A stretch of 64,000 bases of DNA from Bacteroidota bacterium (GTDB lineage: Bacteria; Bacteroidota; Bacteroidia; Chitinophagales; Chitinophagaceae). Both the position numbers and the translations under genes were made by a program. Below the pieces are notes generated by a model. The model did not search any database, had not been told where the DNA came from, and saw nothing but the letters and a program-made list of their open reading frames with translations. Of the stretch, positions 26,111 through 34,620 are shown in pieces; the first letter of the stretch is position 1; each line of letters opens with the position of its first letter. Location of the stretch: assembly GCA_023430465.1 (NCBI GenBank), contig JAEZAM010000113.1, positions 1 to 64,000 of the forward strand, in the 5' to 3' direction.

Positions 26111-26307
26111 AGAAATAATTTTGTACTGATTACGCTATCCAATATTAATAATTCCGCTACTGAAAGGCGTTGAACTCACAACAAATCCGGACAAATCAGG
26201 TAAAAGCACCCGCCATGCTGATCTGAAAAGTCCTTGCAGGAATGTGAGTTTGTCGACGCACAGGAGGCTGTTTTTCGAAGGGTTTCACCATGCTGAGCAC
26301 GTTGCAT

Positions 26308-26338
26308 AAAAAAACCTCTCCCGGAATGGAAGAGGTTT
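26308..26338 (-). terminator. intrinsic terminator of the 907-residue cargo gene
   Basis: AAACCTCT / AGAGGTTT (26312-26319 with 26331-26338), with extra pairing inside, followed on the minus strand by a run of T. It lies 23 bases past the stop codon of the gene at 26362-29085. Confidence 0.88.
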
Positions 26339-26361
26339 AAAAATATGCCTGGGGCGATAAG

Positions 26362-29085
26362 TTAGAGCTTCTGCACTTTTACTTTTTCATCGATACCGCC
26401 ACCGGTTACATTCAGGTAGTAGATACCCGCTGCGAGATGACGGATGCTGATGTTAAAGAGATTGCTTCCTTTTTTCATGAAGACCTTGCTGTGCATAATC
26501 ACGCGACCGGTGTTGTCAGTCAGTGTCCACTTACCTTCACCATCAGTAATAGCTTTCGCAACTACTTTCGTTTCATCAGGAGTGGGGTTTGGAGACACTA
26601 CGATGCGGCTTGAGATATCGGCGAGAGATACAAGTACAATTTGAGAGTATTTGTATTCACCATCTGCGTCCACCATTTTGAGTCGGTAGTACAGTACCAG
26701 TGTTTGTTGTGCACGTGCATTGTTGTCGTCAAATGAATAGTTAGTCTGACCTGTCGTATTTCCGCTTGCAGCTACGGTGCCTATATCAGTGAAAGAAGAA
26801 CCGTCGATGCTTCTTTCGATCACGTAATTGCTGGTATTCACTTCGTGTGCAGACTGCCAGGAGAGTTTCACACCAGTGGTGTTGAGAGCACCGGTGAAGG
26901 TGATCAGCTCCTGGGGAAGGGTTGAGTTGGCTGCGTTGGCAAAGAAGAAGCTGGAGAATGATGCCAGTGAGTTTGCCTGGAGCACGTGTCCATTTCCATG
27001 CGTGGTACGGGCAGTAACGGTAACAGCTGTACCGGCCATGGTAGTACCGATGGTGCTGGTGCAGGTATTGCTTGCTGTTTTGAAGATGCCCAGGTTAGTG
27101 ATCGTGTTGATCCCGCTCGGCTGAGAATTGGAATTGGTTGCGTTCTTGATCGCCTGGAACTCAGCGTCTGTAATATAAAGCCTGATGCGAACGGGGGTAG
27201 AAGGTTGTACATCGGGTTTGATGGTGATGTTCCGGTCAAGATAAAGGCGTTTTGCCCCGTCTTCACGAACAGCGCCGGCATTTTTAAAAATGGTAGTTCT
27301 TACAGTATCGAGGCTATTTCCGTTTGCATAGATCTCGGCGATGATGTTACTGTTGGTGTCCGTGATCGGTACCCATACGTTCGTATTACCGCTTGCCGTG
27401 TTGATCACGACATAATTTGCATTTTCGCAGGTATTTGCTTTACCGGTGGCGATCGGGATAGATGTAGGAATCTGGCTGGCGAAAGGTGTGGTAGCACTTG
27501 CATTGTACCCGATGAAGGTATACTTCTGGATACAACCACCGCAGGCACTGACGATCGGGTTGGTGGCACCAGGTCCGGATGTGGTCGGAGATCGGTCAAT
27601 TGACACGTAGAGATCACGGCCATTGGCGTGAACAGCCACGTCACGGAATTTATTGGTGCTATTGAAATAACTCACCGTGTCGCGACCGTCGATCGGAACG
27701 ACTGTCTGGCCGGTCGGATCAAGTTTCAGCCGAACGATACGTCCCTTTTTGAGACTTGTCATCAGCAGGGAGTTTTTCCATCCGGGGATAAGACTGTGTG
27801 TATAGATGCCCATGCCCGATGGCGCTTCGGAAGCCCAACTACCATTGGCGTTGTACGCATTGCTGGTATTGTTATAAATATACTGTATGGAATTTACGAT
27901 ACTGGTTGTCCCTTTGATCGTGTCATAGAATGAATAGATTGGATCGCGATAACTGTCAGGGATTGCTGCATTGATCGAGTTAACGTTTGCGTTCTCACTG
28001 ACGATCAACGGCAGCGTACTGTTCGTACCACCAGAATATGGATAACGGATCTGGCCGGCTCTTGCTCCGTCGTAGTTACCGTCATTATAACCGATTACAA
28101 GCGGGTGACCATAGTTCTTTTGCTTTTCAATGATGTTCAGTTCATCGTCACTGAATGGTCCATGTGAAGATCCATAAAGTATGTCTTTGCCATTGATCCG
28201 TGCATAGGCAAACCCCTGGTTATTACGAATACCTGTCGACCAGACAGCGCTTTGAGTGGCGCCATTGAATGGGTTGGTACCATCAGGCGTGCCATCGCTG
28301 GGGATCCATGCATTCAGACCGGCGTCGCCATCTGATTCCAGGTTGAAGCGAAGAATTTTGCCATCGTATGAATTTACCTGTTGCGATTTATTCCAGCGGT
28401 CAATGTTACCAAACTGGCCACCGCCCTGATCGCCTACAGCATAGAAGAGATAGTTCTTATTACCAACAGGCGCAATGATCATGCGTCCGCTGTTGTGGTC
28501 ATTGCTACCGCGGATCGTATCACAAAGCGCCACCGGGCTGCGAAGCATGCCGGCGCTGTAAGTAAACCGAACCACCCATGTGCGAAACAATGGCCCTGCG
28601 ATATACTCGCCGGAGATCGTTTGGTTGTTTCCGACATAGGTGTGTACATAAGCGATGTATACAAATTTCTTGGCGGGGTTGGTTTGGAATTCCGGGTGAA
28701 TAGCCAATCCCATAAGACCGCCCTGGGGGGATACTGCACCACCGGTACCGGGAGTGAATGCCCTGCGCCATTTGGTAGTGGGTGAAGATGCAGGATCCTG
28801 GAAGGTAAGCAGGTCAAGGATAATGCGGTTGCCGCCATTTTGCGGGTGCACTTTTCTCACTTTATAGCCATTGTCCCCAGCCGTGGCTGAAGATGCGGCT
28901 TCGGTGATCCAGAGAGAGTCATCGTCACCATAAGTTACTTCCCACGGATCGCGCAGGTTGGTTGAGGAAGGTACAAGGTCGGTTTTGATAAATACTTCGT
29001 TCATACGGCCGGCATCAACCTGGGCCATCGAACTGATGGAGATAGAGCATAGCAATGCGAGAAAGAGCAGTGGCTTATTCATCAT
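26362..29085 (-). CDS. PQQ-dependent sugar dehydrogenase-like T9SS cargo protein
   Basis: A 907-residue secreted protein. Signal peptide MMNKPLLFLALLCSISISSMAQ, then a six-bladed propeller region (about 25-540) resembling the glucose/sorbosone dehydrogenase (GSDH) family. The supporting motifs are EVTYGDDDSLWITE, GGLMGLAIHPEF, NHDNSGRMI-like SNDHNSGRM, GKILRFNLESDG, IRNNQGFAY and HGPFSDDELN. Relatives oxidise sugars with PQQ, though many of these secreted forms have no tested activity. A linker, an FN3-like module with SWQSAHEVNTSNYVIERS (about 735-820) and a T9SS sorting domain (VSPNPTPDE, then GIYYLNV and KVQKL) complete it. It resembles the product at 38343-41078. An ATG one codon downstream is an alternative start. 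Confidence 0.88.
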   Translation of the reverse strand: MMNKPLLFLALLCSISISSMAQVDAGRMNEVFIKTDLVPSSTNLRDPWEVTYGDDDSLWITEAASSATAGDNGYKVRKVHPQNGGNRIILDLLTFQDPASSPTTKWRRAFTPGTGGAVSPQGGLMGLAIHPEFQTNPAKKFVYIAYVHTYVGNNQTISGEYIAGPLFRTWVVRFTYSAGMLRSPVALCDTIRGSNDHNSGRMIIAPVGNKNYLFYAVGDQGGGQFGNIDRWNKSQQVNSYDGKILRFNLESDGDAGLNAWIPSDGTPDGTNPFNGATQSAVWSTGIRNNQGFAYARINGKDILYGSSHGPFSDDELNIIEKQKNYGHPLVIGYNDGNYDGARAGQIRYPYSGGTNSTLPLIVSENANVNSINAAIPDSYRDPIYSFYDTIKGTTSIVNSIQYIYNNTSNAYNANGSWASEAPSGMGIYTHSLIPGWKNSLLMTSLKKGRIVRLKLDPTGQTVVPIDGRDTVSYFNSTNKFRDVAVHANGRDLYVSIDRSPTTSGPGATNPIVSACGGCIQKYTFIGYNASATTPFASQIPTSIPIATGKANTCENANYVVINTASGNTNVWVPITDTNSNIIAEIYANGNSLDTVRTTIFKNAGAVREDGAKRLYLDRNITIKPDVQPSTPVRIRLYITDAEFQAIKNATNSNSQPSGINTITNLGIFKTASNTCTSTIGTTMAGTAVTVTARTTHGNGHVLQANSLASFSSFFFANAANSTLPQELITFTGALNTTGVKLSWQSAHEVNTSNYVIERSIDGSSFTDIGTVAASGNTTGQTNYSFDDNNARAQQTLVLYYRLKMVDADGEYKYSQIVLVSLADISSRIVVSPNPTPDETKVVAKAITDGEGKWTLTDNTGRVIMHSKVFMKKGSNLFNISIRHLAAGIYYLNVTGGGIDEKVKVQKL

Positions 29086-29258
29086 AGTGGATTTTGAGAG
29101 TGCAAAATAATAAGCAAAACTTAAAATGTTAAGAGTATTTGCACTTAATGTGAGTAGTAGATACCCGTATTTATTTAGGGTACTCTTTCTATTGTTACTA
29201 AGGGTTTATTTTAATTCTTTTGTAGAATCAATATCCGAAAAACTAATTGATTCCACTT

Positions 29259-32200
29259 ATGAATTTCCCCATCCGCACCACCGCAAGATGGACCGTCCTG
29301 TTCAGCCTTGTATTTCTAATCCCCTACTTTGGTTCGTCACAGGTAAATAATTTATGTGCGAACGCAACTACGATCGTCTCCTCGCCTACCTGCGCAGGAG
29401 TTGGCAACAATGTGCCAGGAACGCTAACAGTTGCCACCACTTATACTGCTGTTACGGCGGCCTGTGGGTCATCCAACAGGGATGTCTGGTTTTCGTTCGT
29501 TGCCAAGACGACCAACCCGACCATTAGTATCACTACGTCGACGATTCCCGATATAGCGATCCAGCTATATGGAAACACCTGTGCTACACCAACCAATCTT
29601 GGGTGTGGATCAACGTCCATTAATGCCACCGGACTTACCCTGGGAGCTACCTACCGCATACGTGTTTATTCGGTATCAAATGCTGTTGGAGCATTCAATA
29701 TCTGTGTGACCGATCCGGCACCAGTTAATAATGAGGCAGTAGGTGCAATTGAATTGACATCCGGCCTGACTTGCATCAATACTACTGGTAATATGTATGC
29801 ATCAACTGCATCTTCGAATGCGGTAGCTCCATGTACCGCTCCGGTTATTACGGACGTGTGGTATAAATTTGTCGCCAGCACGGTTGAACATACCATTACG
29901 CTCAGTGGTGTAGGCGCTGGTGTGGGAACACCTCGCATGCAGTTGTTTTCAGGCACACCCGCAGCGCTGACATCAATAGCGTGCGGAACAACAAGTCTTA
30001 ATCCAACGACACTGATCCCCGGCCAGACGTATTACCTCCGGATTTACCAATCATCTGGTTTAGCACCGACCACCAATACCAATGCAGGATTCAGCATTTG
30101 TATTACGCATCCGCTTTCGAATGATGATTGTTCGGGAGCGATCTCTCTTCCGGTGAATTCAACTTGCAGCCAGACCTGGGGAACAATCGTTAATTCAACC
30201 GTATCGGGAGTTGCCGCAACATGCGGCGGTGCGCCCGGTGTTGATGTATGGTATAAATTTACTGCGGTTGCAACAACAGCCACGATTGATGTCACAAACT
30301 TTGGCACCAATTTCCCTACTCGACGCCTTCAGCTTTTTAGCGGGAACTGTACATCGCTTACATCCATTCAGTGCGTGAATGGCGGAGGAGGCACACAATC
30401 AATTGCAGCTACAGGGCTGACTATCGGGACCACCTACTATATCAGGGTGTTCAGCTCATCGACAACTGCACCGACAACTCTTGGAGATTTCAGTATATGT
30501 GTGCGAACCGCCGCTACGAACATTCCTCCACGGTATGGTAACAGCTACGTGAACATCAGTAAGCAAACAACAGGTGGTGTGGTAGAACAGGGAGATACAC
30601 TGGAGATCCGTATGGCCGTGTATTACCAGGGAACAACAAATCTTTACCGTCCAAGATACCTGGATAGTCTGCCAACCAATACGGCTATGGTAACTACAGG
30701 CCCCTCCGCTAATATTCGGGTGATCAGCAATGAAGGTGTGGCACAGCAAACATATACGCTTGCTGGCGGGGATGATGCCGCAACCTTCGTTCCAACTCCG
30801 GCTGCAGGAACCTATCATATCCGGATGAACCTGGGCTTTGGCGCCGGTTTCCTTGGAGGCGTGCCCACAGCAAACACACTAACCGACCTGGGCGGTACCG
30901 CCTCATCAAGAATGGTGTCTTCCGATTACCCGCGTGCATCAGGCGCATTACTTTTTGCCACTGCATTCCGTGTGCGGGTGACAGGTGCACCTGGACAAGT
31001 GATCCGTCTTGGTACAGGCAAATTCATCTACCGCGTCGGTTCAGCAGCCGGAACTGAGCTCACGCTGAATGCCGTCCCATATGAAATTCTGATCAGCACG
31101 CCTCAATCGCTTTGCGCAAACGCAACTGGTCTGAATGATGCAGAGGAGTTCAGTGGTACTTTCGGTCATGGTACAGAACTTGCCAGAACCTCGGATCTCC
31201 GGTACCCGATCGATGGCTATACATTCGTAACCCCGTCGCAGAACCAGGCAATCGGTGATGGTCAGTATGGAATCGTAAAAAATATGAGCCCGAGGAACGG
31301 TACCAACCCGAACGCATCCCGCCAACCGAACTGTACCCCTACTCCACCAGTCGCAAACGACCAGTGTGCGATGCGAATGTTCGGCGGATACTGGGATATC
31401 CTGGGTGACCATACCGGTACTAATAATTCATCGGGAAATGCTCCCCCCGCTGCCGCTACGGACGCAGGATATATGCTGGTGGTGAATTCCGATAACGTAC
31501 CGTCTACGGTTTACAGGCAATCACTGAACAATCTTTGTCCAAATACTTACTATGAATTCTCTGCCTGGGTGAAGAACATCTGCAGCGTTTGCGGCGTGAA
31601 CACCCTGGGAACCCAAACCAACCTTCCCGGTGTAAATCCCAACCTCACGTTTGTACTTGACGGCGTCGATCGCTATAGCACCGGTGAGATCGCTTACGCA
31701 AGTGGCTGGGTAAAGAAAGGATTTGTATTCGTTACAGGGCCGAGCCAGACAAGCCTCAACCTGTCTATCCGCACCAACTCGCAGGGCGGTGGTGGTAATG
31801 ACTGGGCCATCGATGATATCTCCATCGCAACCTGTCTGCCAAACATGAGCTACTCACCATCTCTGAATCCGACAGTGTGTGAGGGTAACCCGCTGGTGTT
31901 GTACGATACCATTCGCTCCTACTTTGATAACTATACGCATCACCAGTGGCAGGAAAGCGCTGATAATGGCCTTACCTGGTCTGACCTTGGTGGCACACGT
32001 GACAGCGTAGCCGTATTCAATCCCGGTGCGAACGCTTATCAATATGTGACTACTTATACCATTCCTCCTACCAGCAGCACCGACAGCGGTAAACTCTATC
32101 GGGTACTGGTCGCCACATCAAGCACCAACCTCGCCAATGCGAACTGTCGTGTAACAGATGGGGTGAGTATCATTAACCTTAATGTACAGGATTGCGGACC

Positions 32201-32759
32201 GGTATTACATACCGACCTGTTTGCCTTCAATGGCAAGCTTGTAAATGACCGGGCAACGCTAAGCTGGATCACGACGAAAGAAGAATCGGCACTTACCTAC
32301 CTCGTCGAGCGGAGTTCCGGTGGAAATATATTCACGACGATCGGCAGCGTGCCGGGCTGGAACAACGGATCAGACCGAAACAACTATAGCTTTAATGATC
32401 CACAGGATATCGGCGGAAAAGTTTGGTACCGGATCGTGATCGTTACGCCTGCAGGCAAGAAGAAATACTCGAACGTTATTCAACTGAGAAAAGGAATGAG
32501 TGAGTTTGATTTTGGAAACGTAGTGAATCCATTCAACCAGAGCCTGGGTTATGACATCGTGGCGCCGGCCAATGGAACGATACAGGCAGACATCATCGAC
32601 ATGAGTGGTCATGTGGTGAGGTCAGCAAAGCAGGTGGTGTTTACGGGTGTCAACAGCCTCGCCATCGGCAACACGCAAGGATTGCAATCAGGCATGTACA
32701 CACTGCGGGTGATATACAAAGACCAGGTGATCACACGGAGAATACTGAAGACTAACTAA
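29259..32759 (+). CDS. large T9SS cargo protein with three beta-sandwich repeats (paralogue A)
   Basis: A 1166-residue secreted protein. After a signal peptide (MNFPIRTTARW to SSQ) it has three homologous beta-sandwich repeats (about 30-140, 145-260, 265-380). Each begins with an N-[DN]-x-C-x-x-A or similar start, has a DVWY/FKF motif and ends with a YYIRVFS-like strand followed by FSICV; this is the pre-peptidase C-terminal (PPC)-like plan. A middle region (about 390-620) is followed by a carbohydrate-binding-like module with CPNTYYEFSAWVKN and NDWAIDDISIATC (about 740-860), an Ig-like stretch, and a T9SS tail (SGMYTLRVIYKDQ, basic ILKTN). The function is unknown; adhesion or glycan binding fits. 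The frame opens with TTG at 29247, but ATG 29259 is preferred. A paralogue lies at 34621-38166 in the opposite orientation. Confidence 0.88.
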   Translation: MNFPIRTTARWTVLFSLVFLIPYFGSSQVNNLCANATTIVSSPTCAGVGNNVPGTLTVATTYTAVTAACGSSNRDVWFSFVAKTTNPTISITTSTIPDIAIQLYGNTCATPTNLGCGSTSINATGLTLGATYRIRVYSVSNAVGAFNICVTDPAPVNNEAVGAIELTSGLTCINTTGNMYASTASSNAVAPCTAPVITDVWYKFVASTVEHTITLSGVGAGVGTPRMQLFSGTPAALTSIACGTTSLNPTTLIPGQTYYLRIYQSSGLAPTTNTNAGFSICITHPLSNDDCSGAISLPVNSTCSQTWGTIVNSTVSGVAATCGGAPGVDVWYKFTAVATTATIDVTNFGTNFPTRRLQLFSGNCTSLTSIQCVNGGGGTQSIAATGLTIGTTYYIRVFSSSTTAPTTLGDFSICVRTAATNIPPRYGNSYVNISKQTTGGVVEQGDTLEIRMAVYYQGTTNLYRPRYLDSLPTNTAMVTTGPSANIRVISNEGVAQQTYTLAGGDDAATFVPTPAAGTYHIRMNLGFGAGFLGGVPTANTLTDLGGTASSRMVSSDYPRASGALLFATAFRVRVTGAPGQVIRLGTGKFIYRVGSAAGTELTLNAVPYEILISTPQSLCANATGLNDAEEFSGTFGHGTELARTSDLRYPIDGYTFVTPSQNQAIGDGQYGIVKNMSPRNGTNPNASRQPNCTPTPPVANDQCAMRMFGGYWDILGDHTGTNNSSGNAPPAAATDAGYMLVVNSDNVPSTVYRQSLNNLCPNTYYEFSAWVKNICSVCGVNTLGTQTNLPGVNPNLTFVLDGVDRYSTGEIAYASGWVKKGFVFVTGPSQTSLNLSIRTNSQGGGGNDWAIDDISIATCLPNMSYSPSLNPTVCEGNPLVLYDTIRSYFDNYTHHQWQESADNGLTWSDLGGTRDSVAVFNPGANAYQYVTTYTIPPTSSTDSGKLYRVLVATSSTNLANANCRVTDGVSIINLNVQDCGPVLHTDLFAFNGKLVNDRATLSWITTKEESALTYLVERSSGGNIFTTIGSVPGWNNGSDRNNYSFNDPQDIGGKVWYRIVIVTPAGKKKYSNVIQLRKGMSEFDFGNVVNPFNQSLGYDIVAPANGTIQADIIDMSGHVVRSAKQVVFTGVNSLAIGNTQGLQSGMYTLRVIYKDQVITRRILKTN

Positions 32760-32780
32760 TCTGTCCATCCTCAAATAGTC

Positions 32781-32806
32781 AAGGAGACCTTCGGGTCTCC
32801 TTTTTT
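32781..32806 (+). terminator. intrinsic terminator of paralogue A
   Basis: A perfect 9-bp stem AAGGAGACC / GGTCTCCTT around a TTCG tetraloop (32790-32793), followed by a T-run on the plus strand, 21 bases after the stop codon. Confidence 0.95.
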
Positions 32807-32828
32807 CTTGTCCTGCTCTGGCGTTGGT

Positions 32829-32868
32829 TCACGCAAAGCGCGCAAAGTGAGTAAAGCACGCAAAGCAT
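32829..32868. repeat. CGCAAAG-type repeat module
   Basis: Short repeated words of the form ACGCAAAGCGCGCAAAG, then TAAAGCACGCAAAGC. The same CGCAAAG word occurs at 49363-49378 and 59345-59360. It opens a 590-base convergent gap (32807-33395) that I read as repeat DNA without a gene. Confidence 0.75.
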
Positions 32869-32878
32869 TGCTTATGGG

Positions 32879-33295
32879 CTACTCAGGGACCGGGGCGTAT
32901 CCTTCAATTAAAAATTAAAAATGAAAAATGAAAAAAATCTGGAATTCGATCTCGCTCTCTTTATCGCTTTCAGTGAGCAGGCATCCCGATTTGAGGGCCC
33001 TTCGATACGCCCATTCGCTGCGCTCATGCGCTACTCAGGGACCGGGGGCGTATCCTTCAATTAAAAATTAAAAATGAAAAATGAAAAAAATCTGGAATTC
33101 GATCTCGCTCTCTTTCTCGCTCATAGAGAGCAGGCATCCCGATTTGAGGGCCCTTCGATACGCCCATTCGCTGCGCTCATGCGCTACTCAGGGACCGGGG
33201 CGTACCTGTTGAATTACTAATTAAAAATGAAAAATGAAAAAAATCTGGAATTCGATCTCGCTCTCTTTCTCGCTCATAGAGAGCAGGAATCCAGC
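32879..33295. repeat. three direct copies of a ~153-bp unit
   Basis: Copies begin at CTACTCAGGGACCGG, at 32879, 33031 and 33184 (spacing 152 and 153 bases). Each unit holds an AT-rich ATTAAAAATGAAAAAT core, then AATCTGGAATTCGATCTCGC, then a GC-rich part ending CGCTGCGCTCATGCG. The third copy is cut short near 33295 and followed by TTCGACAGGCTCAGGGCAAG. Units 1 and 2 differ by only a few bases, so the expansion is recent. There are no spacers of CRISPR type. Confidence 0.92.
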
Positions 33296-33320
33296 ACCCT
33301 TCGACAGGCTCAGGGCAAGT

Positions 33321-33385
33321 CCAGCATCCGACATCCAGCATCCAGCATCCAGTATCCAGTCCCCAGCCCCAAGCCCCAGCATCCC
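33321..33385 (-). repeat. CAGCATCC repeat with G-quadruplex motif beside the pdxA stop codon
   Basis: On the plus strand CATCCAG-type units repeat about six times, then C-runs follow. On the minus strand 33361-33385 reads GGG, GGGG, GGGG, GGGG separated by 5, 3 and 2 bases, a textbook quadruplex pattern. It begins 10 bases after the pdxA stop codon and would be transcribed as the pdxA 3' end. Confidence 0.85.
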
Positions 33386-33395
33386 AACTTCAATA

Positions 33396-34481
33396 TCACT
33401 CCGGTCTCAACTCCTCATCTTCCATCCGCGCGAAGACCTCGGGGTTTAGCTTTTTGAGCGGGTTGCTGCGATTGTTGTCGAATGTAGCCCTGCGGTTGAT
33501 GATATCAACACATTCAAATATGGAAGCAAGAAATGAAGAAGGGTCTGCTTTGTCTTTTCCGGCAATATCGAACGCCACCCCATGATCAGGTGACGTGCGG
33601 ACCACAGGTAAACCCGCGGTATAATTAACCCCCTCGCCAGAGGCAAGTGCTTTGAATGGTATAAGGCCCTGGTCATGATACATGGCGAGAACGGCGTCAA
33701 ACTTTTCATGGTGACGTCTCGCAAAGAACGCATCTGCACTAAAAGGACCCACCACCAGCATATTATTGTTTTTGGCCTCCTTGATCACGGGGCGGAGAAT
33801 GGTTTCCTCTTCTTTTCCGATCAGTCCTTCATCGCCTGCGTGGGGATTGAATCCCAGCAGCGCAATACGTGGCCTGTCAATGCCAAAATCACGTTGCAGG
33901 GAACGGTGCATGATGGTCAGTTTGCTCAATATGTTTTCCCTGGTAATGTACTTCGCCACATCAGCCACCGGCACATGCTCCGTTACAAGACCAACCCGGA
34001 AGTTTCCGGCACAAAGCATCATCACCACATCATTTGCATTGAACATGCTGCGGAGAAATGGTGTATGCCCGGTGAAACTGAACTCCGCTGACTGGATGTT
34101 CTTCTTATGAACAGGCGCTGTAACAAGCCCGTCGATCTGCTTTTGCTTCAATGCTGCCACTGCTGTCTGCAGCGAAAGGACAGCATATTTTCCGCCGGTT
34201 TCGTTCAACTGACCAGGTGTGATGGCGATATCCTCTTCCCAGCAGTTGAACACATTTACCTGTTTATGGCTGAGTTTGGCAAAATCCTTCGTGGTCTGGT
34301 AATTGAAAGTGGCCTCGGGAATCGATTTCTTATAGAAATTAACTGCTTTATGTGAAGCAAAGATCACCGGCGTGCAATGATCCATAATCCGGGCATCAGA
34401 AAAAGTCTTGATGATGATCTCCATCCCAATACCGTTCAGATCGCCACAGGAGATACCAATTACGGGCTTGTGCTCTGTCAT
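33396..34481 (-). CDS. pdxA: 4-hydroxythreonine-4-phosphate dehydrogenase PdxA
   Basis: NAD-dependent enzyme of the DXP-dependent vitamin B6 pathway; it oxidises 4-phosphohydroxy-L-threonine. The 361-residue product shows the family landmarks: GISCGDLNGIG at the N terminus, LVTAPVHKKNI with FTGHTPFL (metal-binding His), LGFNPHAGDEGLIGKEE (second metal His), YHDQGLIPFK and RTSPDHGVAFDIAGK. The frame extends to 34529, but the ATG at 34481 (MTEHKPVIGIS) is the expected start. It sits alone between two inverted secreted-protein paralogues and lacks pdxJ or other B6 neighbours. Confidence 0.97.
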   Translation of the reverse strand: MTEHKPVIGISCGDLNGIGMEIIIKTFSDARIMDHCTPVIFASHKAVNFYKKSIPEATFNYQTTKDFAKLSHKQVNVFNCWEEDIAITPGQLNETGGKYAVLSLQTAVAALKQKQIDGLVTAPVHKKNIQSAEFSFTGHTPFLRSMFNANDVVMMLCAGNFRVGLVTEHVPVADVAKYITRENILSKLTIMHRSLQRDFGIDRPRIALLGFNPHAGDEGLIGKEEETILRPVIKEAKNNNMLVVGPFSADAFFARRHHEKFDAVLAMYHDQGLIPFKALASGEGVNYTAGLPVVRTSPDHGVAFDIAGKDKADPSSFLASIFECVDIINRRATFDNNRSNPLKKLNPEVFARMEDEELRPE

Positions 34482-34620
34482 GTTGTGCAAACTTTCGATA
34501 AAAGTAACGGGTTTCACGGAAAGCGGCAAAGCCGCGTGGCAGATCCCCTGTCACAATCGACAATGGATCAGTTTCTTTGGTCACGAAATTGCTGAACCGC
34601 ATCTCGTGAAACCCGCACCG

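Noticed and set aside
32879..33449. Open frames inside the 153-bp repeats
   Set aside because: They are read-through of repeat DNA and have no protein-like features.
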